Part shown: in pieces, positions 53,668-64,000 of the stretch | How positions within the stretch are numbered: the stretch's first letter is position 1 | How the letters are laid out: every line of letters begins with the position of its first letter | Assembly: GCA_013397075.1 (NCBI GenBank) | Contig: VWZS01004365.1 | Span: 62,001-126,000, forward strand | Direction of reading: 5' to 3' | Origin: Rhabdornis inornatus | Lineage: Eukaryota > Chordata > Aves > Passeriformes > Rhabdornithidae | Length of the DNA stretch: 64,000 bases | The notes under the pieces: generated by a model | Told to the model about the DNA's origin: nothing | The model's input: only the letters and a program-made list of their open reading frames with translations | The model's database searches: none | Program-made: the position numbers and the translations under genes

Positions 53668-53776
53668 CACAGAATCACAGAATATTCTTAGTTGAGAGAC
53701 ACCCACAAGGATCATTGAGTCCAACTCTTGACCTTGCTCAAGACAGTCCCGAGAGTGACACCATGAGCCTGATGAT
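53668..53776 (-). mobile_element. CR1 LINE 3'-end fragment
   Basis: The run AATCACAGAATATTCTTAGT, followed by the CCCACAAGGATCATTGAGTC block and CAACTCTTGACCTTGC, matches a CR1 3' UTR subfamily read in reverse. Similarity stops after ACACCATGAGCCTGA. Only about 110 nt remain. Confidence 0.88.
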
Positions 53777-54581
53777 AATATGATGATAATGCCAAATGTG
53801 TCAAGCAGTGGAGAAGTCCCTGTAAGATTTGTAATCAGGTTTGGTTGTCTGCAACCTCATTGAAGTCTAAATGAAGGTGCTGCATGTAGGTGTAAAGAAA
53901 TTCCTGATTTTTCCATGCAATAATTGTCCTGCAGCTAAGGGAAGCTCAGCAGGTGAAATCCCCAGTGTGCTGGATGTGCAGGTTTAGAGCAGTCAGGCTG
54001 TATAATCACCCAGGGGCAGTTTGGCTTGCCATGATGTAGAGAGGTGGCGGCCGAGGAGCTCCCCTGGTCCCCTTGGCAGCTGGTGCTACCAGGACACTTC
54101 TGTTCCATGCCTGGATTCTGGTCTGAGGTCTGACCTTCCTCTTGAGGGGCTTCTTGCCCTTGCCTGCAGGTTTTTGTACGGGCTCATCCCTCTAAACTTC
54201 ATGGTTGTGCTCCGCAATTGTGATTTAATTTTGCGATGAGTGAGCAGCAATGCTGGAGAATTTTCCTGGAGCAACACTGACCTGGAAATTCTCCATCTCA
54301 ACCTGTCAGAGTTGGATTTTACCCACCTCCTTTTGGCATGAATACTGCTTGCAATTCAAAGGGTTTTTAGATAGCAATATATGATTATAAAGTCTGGGTA
54401 TGTTTGGTTTTCTTTCCGATCTGAATGCACAGATATGCACAAAATAGTGAATTGGGACATGTCCCTAAGATGTTTTAAAAAGTGCTTGTAGCATTAAAAC
54501 ACACAGTATGTGTTTTCAGATATAAATACAAACATATGACATGAATTTTTTTTTTTTGTTCTTTCTTTCTTTTTTTTTCAG

Positions 54582-54718
54582 CTTTACAAAGTAATAAACC
54601 CCTAACTGTAGAAACATGGGCAGGAAATATAAAAATAAGGTTCAGTCTGAAGAAGAGTGGGCTGATACATCAGATGAAAAAATAATTCAAAACATATATA
54701 TTGAAGAAGAAAAATAAA
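54582..54718 (+). other. Possible terminal exon with 33-codon frame
   Basis: A 35-nt T/C tract ends in TTTCAG at 54576-54581, an excellent acceptor. An ATG follows at 54616 and opens 33 codons (MGRKYKNKVQSEEEWADTSD and onward, rich in Glu and Lys) to TAA at 54715-54717. The stop overlaps an AATAAA signal (54713-54718). No upstream exon was identified and the peptide is unfamiliar. The T/C tract may equally be a simple repeat, in which case the arrangement is chance. Confidence 0.18.
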
Positions 54719-54817
54719 AGATAATTGAAAAGTGGTAATATAGAAGAGACCTAAGGGTAGCATTAGACAGGAAATTACAAAGCCATTTCAAATGCAATGT
54801 AATCATTATTTACATGA

Positions 54818-54844
54818 AATAATAATAATAACAATAATAATAAT
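54818..54844. repeat. (AAT)n microsatellite
   Basis: About nine AAT-type units with one AAC interruption. Confidence 0.9.
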
Positions 54845-56544
54845 CTTTTATCTATCTGACTGAAGATCTCATAATGATTCATTGGCTTCATACATTGCAA
54901 CCATTTTTTCCCATCGCTGTGAAACATTCGTCTTCAAGATGTGTTTTCTTACATTTCATATTTTTGCTCCCCTTAAAATGCATAGGATCATTTGTAATTC
55001 TATTTTGCTGCTTGGGTTTCTGCTGCAGGAGGCTTTTGGTTTTGCTGCTTGGGTTTTTGCTGGGGGTCATGGCAGGACTGCCAGTGCTGTTGGAGGGGTG
55101 AGAGCAGTGACTGAATTGTGTCGAAGCCGTGTTTGTGTGTTCAGAGGAGCTGCTGGTGGGAATCACCCTTCCAGGGACCTCCCAATTTCCTTTTAAAGCT
55201 GCCTTAGTTTTGCAGAAAGCATTCAGCTGGAGCTTTCCCTAGAAGCTCAGTGTCCTGTTCCTGTATGCAGCTGTTCAGGGAGCCCTGAGAGAGAGGAAGT
55301 TTTCATTGGTAGAGATTTTCAAGCAAATACTGGGCTGGTTTGGAGAGAAATGGCTTGTGCCAGGGTTAAACACCATGGGTTTACACTCAACAAACAGACA
55401 AGCTTTGAGCAATTTCATAGCACCTGGGTGATTCATGAATAGAACTCATTAATTAAAAGCTCAACAAAGGACCCATTATTATGTTGTTTTTTTTTAAAAA
55501 AAGCATTCCAATTTGTCATTTTGGGGGTGGTGAACTCTTGCTGGGTGTGCTTATTCTTAATTCAATAATCATAGAGCCCCATTTGCCTATGTGGATATTA
55601 AAATCAACCATTCAGAAAACAGCACCAGGGTTAGAGGAATACTTACTACAGATATTCTCTGCTACTTCCTGGGATTTCAGTTAAGGTATAAGTACACTTT
55701 TAAATGCCTTCATTTTCTACAGACATTAATTTTATCCATAATATTAAAATAATATCCTGTTACCCTTCTCATCAGCACTCTACGATTTTATCAACTGGCC
55801 TGATTTAGCTTAAATGCATGAAAATGTATTGTAGAACACACACACAGAAATAAAACCCACTCACTTTCTCATATGATTTTTTCCAGGATTCTTTATAAGC
55901 AGAGATACTTGCTAAGAACAAGACAGAAAATAGGACTCCTGAGGAAACACCCAGTGTTCAAAGACAACAGCTGCATGCACACCACTGCAACACAGAGTAG
56001 AAGCTGTCAAATGGTTTATTCTGAGGGAAATTATTTTTCTGTGTATCTGGAAAAAATGTAAGGAGAAAGAATTTCAAATACATTTGTGAGTAACTCATCA
56101 TTCCTCTGCTGGTATGTACCTCTGTGTGTACCTACGTACTACTTTCCGTTTATGTAATGGGGATTTTCCAGAGGGAGGTATTCACCACTGAAGCATTTGG
56201 ATCCTGCAACTGCAAGCTTTGGGTTTAGAAGCTGGAGAGAGTCCAGATGTTTCCAGCTTTTGTCAATTCCTGCTCTCTGAATTGCTTTGGATGCCTACTG
56301 CAGTTCCTACAGTTCACACATTGCCATTCTTGCAGTTTAGCAAAAGAAAAGGAAATAATCTTGACACTATTCTGCTGTGCTTGCTTTGGAAGACACAAAG
56401 AGTTGGAAAAGTTCTGTGTTGCATGTTGAACTAATAATGCCTGTAAGGCTTTTTGTGGCCTTATGTAGAAAAGGGTTTTCTGGAGTGCTTGAAATGCACA
56501 AAATAGCTGTGAGGACAGTCTGGACTCTGAAATGGGTGGCCTTT

Positions 56545-56915
56545 TCTTCTGGAGGTATTCCAGTGACCTGTCTAGTGCCTTTCTAAACCCCTGTAAACTT
56601 GTAGCTGCAGTGGGAGTTTCATAGCTCAAGAAGGCATTTCCACGTTCATCCTCTCCATCACTGATGACTGTAGGACAATTATCAAATCTCCACCAATACT
56701 CTCTGTTCTCAGGCTGAATTGTGCTTGTCTGTTTAACTGTTTTTATTCCTGATACAGGAGATACTCCCTATGGCTAGGAACATATAGGTAGCATTTCTTT
56801 GCTTGTTTTGCAGTTCTCCTATACCTTTTTAAGACTGGGAAATCAGAAGTGTCCACACCATTCAAGAAGCGGGCAGTGTAAGATTTTAGACCAGGGACAC
56901 ATAGAACACAATGAC
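56545..56915 (-). mobile_element. Probable ancient CR1-L-like fragment
   Basis: Read on the plus strand, CAGTTCTCCTATACCTTTTT, then ATCAGAAGTGTCCACACCAT and TCAAGAAGCGGGC, resembles the reverse complement of older CR1/L3-type LINE 3' regions, where a CTCCTGTACC block precedes GACCAGAACTGCACACAGTATTC-type sequence. The left part (TTTCTAAACCCCTG and onward) fits more loosely. It is much more diverged than the other CR1 copies and lacks their ATTCTATGATT tail. Boundaries are approximate. Confidence 0.5.
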
Positions 56916-57364
56916 GACCTGAGTACCTGTGCTCTGTGCAGGGGGGACACCTTGTGCTGCTCATGGAGCAATCTGGCAGGTCCAGAAAGGTGTTTAACCC
57001 ACCTTCTTCTCCCAGTGCCATTATATGTCAGGGTCACTGCTGCAGATCCTGCTCCATGTTAAGCTCCACACTATAACGTAAAAAAGAGAGAAGCATCCCT
57101 CGTATAAGGAAAGAAGCATCATGAGGGAAAACACTGTGTCTTTGAGAAAATTATTTGAAACCTGAGTTTGTGTGGTCAGATAATTTCTAAATTTTCTAAA
57201 CCACTCACAAAACCACTTTATGTCTTAATATTTTCATCTCTGCAATTTTTGTTGGCCACAAACTATTCAGCAATAAATCATACATCTTGATTTTAGATTT
57301 TTTTTTTCCTGTAAGTTAACCTTTTTCAAGAAATACTGCACTTTGGGCCTGCCTATTTTTTTAT

Positions 57365-57413
57365 TTTGTTGTTGTTGCTGGTTTTTGTTGTTGTTGTTTG
57401 TTTGTTTGTTTTT
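57365..57413. repeat. (GTT)n / (GTTT)n simple repeat
   Basis: Several GTT units, an interruption (GCTGGTTTTT), more GTT units and then GTTT units. Both unit lengths expand next to one another. Confidence 0.9.
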
Positions 57414-57483
57414 AAATCTGTAGTGCAATTTACTATGTGGTTATATACTTTTAACATCGCAAGTGTCCATGTTAGGAGCTTAC

Positions 57484-57943
57484 CTTCTCCCCAAATGGAG
57501 GAAATAGAGGCCTGTGGTGAAAACTTTTAGCTGTCTTTCCATATAAAAATCAAATGCAGTTAACCACAGCAGAGGATCCAAGGCTATGTAGATGTTAACA
57601 CGCTTAAACGATTTTCCATCATCTAAGACTACTATGTCTTTCCTGCTATGGTTGCCCATGAAAACTGGATCTAGCTTATATGTGTTACCATCATTCCTGC
57701 AATGTAGAGATATTTATTATATGTTTTATTGTTTCAACTTTTATGGCTAGCAGCAGTTCAAACAAAATGATTCATTTAAATACCTGATTCTATGATAAAA
57801 TGTTGGATACTACCAAAGATTGTGTCCCTCCAGGCTATAAGGTTTCCCAAGACTGCAAAACAGAGGTGTTGTCTCTTCTCCAGTTCCCTTGTGACTTTGG
57901 ATGTACTCATCAGAATTCCCAACCCTTTGTTGTGCTCATTTTC
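57484..57943 (-). pseudogene. Two exon-like blocks of an unidentified, probably decayed gene
   Basis: Block B (57484-57696, 213 nt) is open across its whole length in one minus-strand frame (1 + 70 codons + 2). It runs from NDGNTYKLDPVFMGNHSR through LDDGKSFKRVNIYIALDP to FTTGLYFLHLG. It follows a fair acceptor (tctctacattgcag) and ends at a strong donor (AAG then gtaagc). Block A (57784-57943, 160 nt) lies 87 nt upstream and ends at AATCAG/gtattt. The phase demanded by block B continues into block A as HKGTGEETTPLFCSLGKPYS and onward to YPTFYHRI, but with two stops, TGA near its start and TAG near its end. I recognise no family. Alternatives are a decayed gene, a wrongly chosen block A beside a real block B, or chance. 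No further exons were identified on either side. Confidence 0.3.
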
Positions 57944-59081
57944 CTATAAAGCAAAAAACTGAAGATGATATATTTAACAGCGGCTGTAAGTGGCACTTTG
58001 ATGGTAGAAAAGATTTTGCCTTTTTAGCAATACAGCAGGCCTTGCTCTTCTCTTATCAAAACTGTAAATAGAAGCAAAATACTGCCAGTGTTAATAATAC
58101 CTATCTTTATTAAACTCAGCTTGAAATGACATGGTTTCCTGTTAATGTTATATAAACACCTGAGTTAATGAAGTACCAGCTAGCAGTGCAAAGTGAAACA
58201 CTTGGAAGTTTGGAGCAGTTTCAGGAAAATTCTAACATGGACCTTAGATGTGGAAGCTGAAAAGCAGCTGCCTAAACTCTGCCTAAACTCTGGATGCCCA
58301 AACACCATTATTTTACTCCAAGGTTCCCAGGGGCTTTCTGTGCAAATGCAAAACATCTTGGCATCTGTCTCAGGACTGAGTAATTACTAATTAAGTATAG
58401 AGAAATACCTAATGGCATCCCTATGCTGAGTACTCCCAGGTGGCCATCTTTACTGCTAATCCATGCGTTATGTGAGATGGGAGAAGGCAGGAGTGCATTT
58501 TACCTTTCTTCTTTAAACTGTGTTACTACACAGAGGGTTGGGGGTGAGGAAGAGCTAAGAATCTGTGCTACACAGTGTGCAAGATGCCATAAGGACAAGA
58601 AATGAGGTTTTCCCTATTTCCTGCACTCTTGATGAGTCATCTTGATGACAGCTCATTTCCCTCTTTCCTCTTTTCCCATGCCCGTCTCTGCTCCTGCCTG
58701 CTGCACTACAACTCTCCTTCTCACATAATTCTTTATTACTGCTCTTTCATTACCAGCTCTCTATCATCGGGTCACTGCTTCTACCCTGCCTTCAGATCCC
58801 AAGCATTTGAACAGGGGGATCTTAACATGCACACAGCTTTCATATCCAGACCTATGGGAGTAGTTCCTTTTTGCTACAGTTGCACAGAGCACATCGAGAG
58901 GGTGAAGAGCCAGTGGAGAAATTACAGAGTAAGTCCCAATAAAACTCTATTGTCCACAGGAAATTGAATTTGTCAGGGGTTTGTAAGATAATGTACTAGT
59001 GATTTTCTAAGGGACTTCAAAAAGTACATCCTACCTCTTACCTTTCTACTAAATTCGAGATCTTCCTTCCTACTAAGCAGA
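57944..59081. other. Intergenic, no gene identified
   Basis: No convincing exon. An open frame of 121 codons at 58602-58967 (+) has no known motif, and the minus strand is also largely open there. A small tandem duplication of an 11-mer (CTGCCTAAACT) lies near 58267-58290. Confidence 0.45.
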
Positions 59082-59129
59082 AGAATTTCTCAATACAAAT
59101 ACCTTTTGTATTGAGAAAAAAAAAATTCT
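59082..59129. repeat. Perfect inverted repeat / hairpin
   Basis: Two 14-nt arms, 59086-59099 (TTTCTCAATACAAA) and 59105-59118, are exact complements around a 5-nt loop. Outside them AGAA (59082-59085) can pair with TTCT (59126-59129) across a bulge of As. It is too short for a typical miRNA precursor. It could be a small palindromic insertion or a locally templated mutation. Confidence 0.75.
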
Positions 59130-60146
59130 CTAACATAGAGAGAACATGTATTTTCCCTTGACCTTATCCTGGACAAAAGCCACAGCTGGGGTTTTAAAGC
59201 CTGCATGTGGAAAATTAAAAAGGGATCAAATTCCCTCTTGACTTAAAAGTGCACAGAAACTGCATCTGCTTAAGCTATTGGCAAAACTGGCCTCTCATAT
59301 CTTTCTCAAAAACATTTCAAAGTGATAACACTTTTAAATATAATTCTCAGTATGGTTAGTGAAAATGACTACTTGAATCATGTTGATTTAGGAAGTGTTT
59401 GTCATACAGCACTGGCTGTTATGAGTTTTTCTGTGACGGTGTGTAGCAACCTGTCTGAAGCGCTTTAGCACAAAATGTGCTCCAGACTCTCCCTATTGCT
59501 CACTTCTGAGTTTCAATCCACTGAATCATCTCACATGGTATCAGAATGCATTTTTTGCAATCTTCATGACTTTGTCTGCTGCTTTAACAGCATATATGCC
59601 CGGGTACAGTTCAGCTATTATGGAATTCAGGAATAGGTGGTAGCACAAGATGACCCAGCAGAGATTTGTGCTGAGATTAGAAAAACTGAGATCATGCAAA
59701 GAATTTCTGTACAAAACTGTAAATACATGATAATAATTCAACTGAAAATGCTGAAGCTTAAAAAAAGTAGTTAAAAGGATATCTTCAAAACCTAGGTGTA
59801 TTTTTTAGCTAGAAACATTTTTAAAAAATCAGCAAAGAACAGCTGATTTTGAGAGAGGGTAAGGTGAGCAGGGAGTATATTGCTGTTCACTCGGGCAGCG
59901 TGAAGGTCTTTGGTGAATAGGTTTTGTTCTTTGCATGCCTCACTCAGCTGCTTTCCTGGTGTGGCGTAAGTTAGAAGTGGAGCTGCGTGCTTTGCTTCCT
60001 TTCCAAACATCTGCCCTCGAGGATGTTTTTGTTTGTGCCTGCCCCAGAAACGCGGGAGCACGGAGCTTCCAGCTCTGTCCCCTCCCGAATCCAAGCTGTT
60101 GTGGAACGGCCGTCTCCTCCCTGCCCTCCTGCTCTCAGTGTCGGGG

Positions 60147-60238
60147 GCCCTGACAGCCCCGAGTGTCCCTGACAGCCCCGGGTGGCCCTGATAGCCCCGA
60201 GTGGCCCTGATAGCCCCGGTGGCCCTGGCCGGGAGCAT
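60147..60238. repeat. GC-rich 19-bp minisatellite
   Basis: Four to five tandem units of about 19 nt (type TGGCCCTGATAGCCCCGAG) vary by C/T and G/T changes, with the last unit partial. They lie in a locally GC-rich stretch (about 59990-60540). The repeat produces the Gly-rich segment of a 231-codon minus-strand frame, which is therefore not taken as a gene. Confidence 0.9.
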
Positions 60239-63200
60239 CCCAGGGCTGTGTTTTCCTGCCCCCTCTAGGCAGCCCCGGCGAGGCAGCAGGGTCTCGCTCT
60301 GACTCAGACAGGAGTAGGCTGTAGGGCAGAGCCTGTCCCTGAACGGGATAAAGGTGCTGGCCTGGCACATGTCAGCACAGCAGAGATGTTCTGACACTTG
60401 CATGAGATGCTTCTGGCTCCTTGCGAGGGCTTGCACCAGCATGGCCTGTGAAGCAAGGCGTCCCAACCCTGCAGAGAGCAAATTCATCCCCCCGGGGCAC
60501 TGGCACAGCCTGGCCCGGTGTCCCAGCCCTGTGCTGCTACCAGGGAATCAACAGACATTTTGCAATATCTGCTCTCAGTCCCAAACGTGGCAACACATCT
60601 CCGATAATGCAATTCAAGAGCACTCAGCAAGCTGTGCCCTTGTCTGGCCAAGTCTTTTCCTAAACAAGCTGGCTTTATGAAAATATTTGGGTGAACTTCT
60701 GCTATGGCATTGGGCTTCAGTGGTGTCAGCTTTGTTTAAATGTAAGAATGTTATAAAGAGAGCATTGAAGAGCAGTGCTGGGCAGAGCTCTGGTGGCCAG
60801 GGGGTGAGAGGTTTGTACCAGAGATGGGGAGGGAAATGCAGTAGTGCTGCAGCTCTGTCTGTTCCCTCACAACTGCCGGTACTTTGCTGTGTTTCCTTTC
60901 TGTTTGTTTTTCTGCTTCCCCTCTAAAGTTTTTGCATCATGCTGGCATCTTTCCCGAGCTGAGGCTCAGGCACAGGCACTAAATGCTGTTGCCATGGGAA
61001 GGGGCTGTTTGTTACCTGTTGCACCAGGCTCCCCAGCTGGGGAGGACAGGTCCCGGTTAAGTCAACACACTGCTGGAAAAGTGCGTGAACTTTTGTGATA
61101 TACACACTGGGGGGAAATAAAAGAAGGCGGATTTTGGCTGCTTTGAATGCACTTGAACTGGGCAGTGCCCATACCACAGCTCTGACTAACCCATTTGGCA
61201 CAGCCAGGATCCCCAGGGCTGGGTTCTCCTTGGAGGTAAAGCACAGCACTCTTGAAGTACCTTGGAGGTACTGGAGAGGGTGGCTCCAGATGGCAAAGGG
61301 CAAGCACCTGAGCAGAGCCTTTGTTCACCTTGTGGTTTCCAGGGTGTTGAGGAAAGCCCAGCTGAAGCCTGGCAGCGCTCCCTGCCTCAGCCACTGCAGC
61401 TGAATGGGGTGCTCTGGAGGAGAGAGATGTTGAGTGCAAAAGCTCTGATCATGCTGAAATTTTATCATGGAAATTGACTTTGTGCAATTAATAAGAACAG
61501 GAAATACTTCTTGTTTTCTCTCAGGAGGGGAGCATTAAGTAATGGCTTTATCTTAATTTTTCAGGCTTTGCCCTAGGGACCAAAATTAAATGGCTGGAAG
61601 CCAGCGGAGACTTGAGAACTGAAGCATTAACACTCTGATAAATAAAAAAGAATTCATTTAATTAGTTTTGCAGCTGAAAAATAATGAAGCTCTACATGCC
61701 AAAAAGCTGTAATGGAGTAATGGAAAGGCCTGTGCTTATACAATGGAGCCTGATTGCAATCTCAGGGCTCCATTTGTATTCGTTTGTAGCATGAAACAAA
61801 GGAAGGTGTTTGGATTCTCTCTCTTTATATAAAGCCTCTGCTCCAGCACTCTGGGCTGGTCTTCAACCAGGCTTCCCACAGTCCTACTGCCAAATCTACA
61901 AAATTTTCCTGGCTGACATTCAGGAAAGTACTGCTCGGGCTCTAGGATGGAAAGTTAAAAGACTTTGCCTGGTTACTCTGAAACATATACAAACAGTACT
62001 TGACGTATGGCATTGATTCATCCTGCACAGGCTGTCCCTGCTATATCCCAGGGGGATACAGCATTGTAAAGTTCCCTAAAAGCATCTCACTCACTAGTGT
62101 TACAATCTAGTCACCTTTAACACTTGTAGGGATGCTTTCCCTTGCAGGATTAGCAGCATGTAGCCGGACTGTAGCACTCATTGGATCCAGGGTGGGATTA
62201 GCCCGAGATAAACAGCCCAGATGCATTTATAAAAAGCAGTGCTATGGTCAAAAATACCATTATTTACTGTGACTAAGAGGCTGTCCTGACTGTTGGAGGA
62301 GTGATAGACACTTCAGTGCTCAGAGCTCCTATTTCGTGTTGCAGAGGGCTAGTAGAGTTTGAGTCACAAGCTCGTATTTATTTACTGTATTGCTATCCAA
62401 TCAGTAGCAGTTTAAAAAAAAAAAAAAAAAATCTCTGTTCAGGGTAGCAAATAGTAAAGGAATAGGAAATGTCTCCCTGCCATGAACAGTCTAACAGATA
62501 TGCACATTGTTTATAAAATCACATTGTCTCTGTGAAGACAATGCTCAGCTGGGCAAATGCATCTCTGCCTTTGCCCAGAGATCACCTCTTAGGGAGCAGG
62601 ACTTGGAGGCTGATTCTGTGGCTGCCCTGCTGTGCTAGTGTCCAGTGGGAGCAGGGACAGCATGCCAACAGCTGCCTGCTTCTGGAGGATTTGTCCTGGA
62701 AGGGGCACTGTTCCCCACGATGCAGCCACCTCCACAGAGGAAGCAATGTAAACTGTGCTCTTTGCAGCACTCCTCCCAGCCAGGACAGCCTTGGTTCCTG
62801 CCATATGCCTCAGCATTTCTATTTGCTTCTCCATAAATGGCCTGGATATATAAAGACAAGAATTTACCCTTTGCTCATCACTGCTTCGATCTAGCTTCTG
62901 CCCACAAAGAGCAGGACTGGTGTTTTTCATACTCAAAAAGCACTTGTGTAGTCTGCAGTCAAAATGACACTGAGGAGAAGAACCCAATGAAAAATCAGAT
63001 ATTGTTCTTAACCAGAACCCCATGAGAAAGCACAATGTAAGGTATTGTCCATACTTGGAGTTAGAAAAATGTAAATTAAACAGCAAAAAGCATCAGACTG
63101 GCTTAAAATTGAAGCACTGCTGGTTTTATATTCTTACATCTGGCATTTTCAGGCTTTAGGTCAAGTTGTCTGACCTCTCTGGTCTTAAACCTTCTCTTAA

Positions 63201-63560
63201 AAGTGAATTCAGTGTCTTAAGGACAAACTACATAGTTCTGGAAGCTAGGACTCCCCAGATATTAAAAAAAAGGTAAAAAAAAGAGGCAACATTGGAGCAC
63301 TGATGTCAGGAGCCATCACCCATTTTCAGTTTGTTAGGAGTCAGTTTGGATTGACTTTCCCAGCTGCAAGCTATGATGGAGAACAAATATGGCTTGTATA
63401 CTGTCAGTTCCACGGCAAAGGGGTAGAATCCTTTCTGTATGAAGCTGCCATGTGCAGAAATCAAACAGGAAGATATAATTGCCACTTACTACAACAACCA
63501 AAAGGCAGTCAATAAAGAAGAAATCCTATGAAAGTTAGGAAAATAGAAAAAAATATTTAT
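60239..63560. other. Intergenic, moderately GC-rich, no gene identified
   Basis: Several overlapping open frames on both strands (for example 60923-61439 and 62589-63086 on the minus strand) have no recognisable domain and oppose one another. An AT-rich segment at about 61610-61720 resembles a conserved non-coding element. A run of 18 As lies at 62414-62431. No TES coding block (PET or LIM domain, zinc-binding Cys/His pattern) was found. Confidence 0.5.
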
Positions 63561-64000
63561 CATAGAATCATGGAATGCTTTGAGTTGGAAGGAACCTTAA
63601 GCACCATCTAGTTCCAACCCCCCTGCCATGGGCAGGGATGCCACTCACTAGGCGAGGTTGCTCAAATCCGCATCCAGCCTGGCCTTGAACTCTTCCAGGG
63701 ATGGGGTATCCACAACTTCTCTTGGAAACCTGTTCCAATGCCTAATTACCCTCATGGTAAAGAATTTTTTCCTAACATGGAATCTAAACCTCCCCTCCAT
63801 TAGTTTGAAGCCATTGCCCCTGTCCAGTCACTACATGCCCTTGTAAAAAGTTCCTCTCCATCTCTCCTGAAGGCCCTCTTTATGTACTGGAAAGTGCTCT
63901 AAGTTCTCTCTGGAGCCTTCTCTTCCTCAGGCTAAACAGTCCCAACTCTCTTGCCATCTTTTCTAGCAGAGGTGTTCCAGCCCTCTGATCATCTTTGTGG
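63561..64000 (-). mobile_element. CR1 LINE fragment, continues past window
   Basis: The 3' tail (ATCATAGAATCATGGAATGC) is followed by TTGGAAGGAACCTTAAGCAC and CCCCCTGCCATGGGCAGGGA, then the reverse-strand end of CR1 ORF2 (CTGGCCTTGAACTCTTCCAG, CTCCATTAGTTTGAAGCCAT). Similarity runs to the last base, so the 5' end lies outside the window. It is the least diverged CR1 here together with the 48.2-kb copy. Confidence 0.96.

Larger units (their letters stand above)
53777..56544. other. Intergenic with AAT repeat and T/C tract
   Basis: No recognised gene. It holds the T/C tract and small frame at 54546-54718 and the AAT microsatellite at 54818-54844 (both listed separately). The opposing open frames at 54874-55196 and 56225-56629 overlap each other on both strands and show no known domain. 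Confidence 0.5.

Noticed and set aside
56225..56629. 134-codon minus-strand frame
   Set aside because: It overlaps open frames on the other strand and runs into the probable old CR1 fragment; no family motif.
57784..57800. CR1-tail-like GATTCTATGATA
   Set aside because: No CR1 sequence lies on the side where the element body should be; a short chance match.
58602..58967. 121-codon plus-strand frame
   Set aside because: No domain, no splice or promoter context, and the opposite strand is also largely open.
59541..59741. 66-codon minus-strand frame ending AADKVMKIAKNAF
   Set aside because: Considered as an exon upstream of the 57.5-kb blocks, but it has no good donor in the required phase and no recognised family.
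59792..60487. 231-codon minus-strand frame
   Set aside because: Its middle is encoded by a 19-bp minisatellite in GC-rich DNA, opposing frames are also open, and no domain is recognisable.
62414..62431. Poly-A run as the tail of a processed pseudogene
   Set aside because: Nothing upstream resembles a spliced mRNA copy, and no flanking duplication was seen.
1..64000. CRISPR arrays, operons, bacterial or viral gene clusters
   Set aside because: There are no spaced direct repeats of that type and no dense gene packing; intron-containing CAV2 and CR1 elements show vertebrate nuclear DNA.

Overview
The window looks like a piece of bird chromosome. Every clearly recognisable interspersed repeat is a CR1 LINE fragment, most of them ending in the avian CR1 3' tail built on ATTCTATGATT-type repeats. 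Recognised repeats are sparse, the background is AT-rich, and a caveolin-2 gene with vertebrate exon structure is present. The species cannot be fixed from the sequence. A passerine or other neognath is plausible but not shown.

Only one gene can be identified with confidence: CAV2 (caveolin-2), on the minus strand. Exon 1 (14970-15092) and exon 2 (14657-14844) sit together in a CpG island. A 6.8-kb intron separates them from exon 3 (7711-7861). All splice sites and phases agree, and the model encodes about 153 residues, against 162 in human. The N-terminus is uncertain because one base is unknown at 15023.

From the known vertebrate order (TES, CAV2, CAV1, MET), and given CAV2 on the minus strand, CAV1 should lie to the left of base 1 and TES to the right of base 64000. 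The 7.7 kb on the left would then be the CAV2 3' UTR plus the CAV2-CAV1 spacer. The 48.9 kb on the right is CAV2-TES intergenic DNA. It holds CR1 fragments near 19.5, 45.5, 48.2, 50.2, 53.7 and 63.6 kb, a probable older CR1-L-like fragment near 56.7 kb, and simple repeats near 22.0, 36.6, 42.7, 54.8, 57.4 and 60.2 kb. Most open frames there look like chance.

No new multi-gene system is evident. The items most worth checking are two phase-compatible exon-like blocks on the minus strand at 57484-57943 (possibly a decayed spliced gene), a lone exon-like block on the plus strand at 37132-37246, a strong acceptor followed by a 33-codon frame and AATAAA at 54582-54718, a perfect 14-bp-arm hairpin at 59086-59118, and a perfect CRE palindrome in CAV2 intron 2 at 13577-13584.
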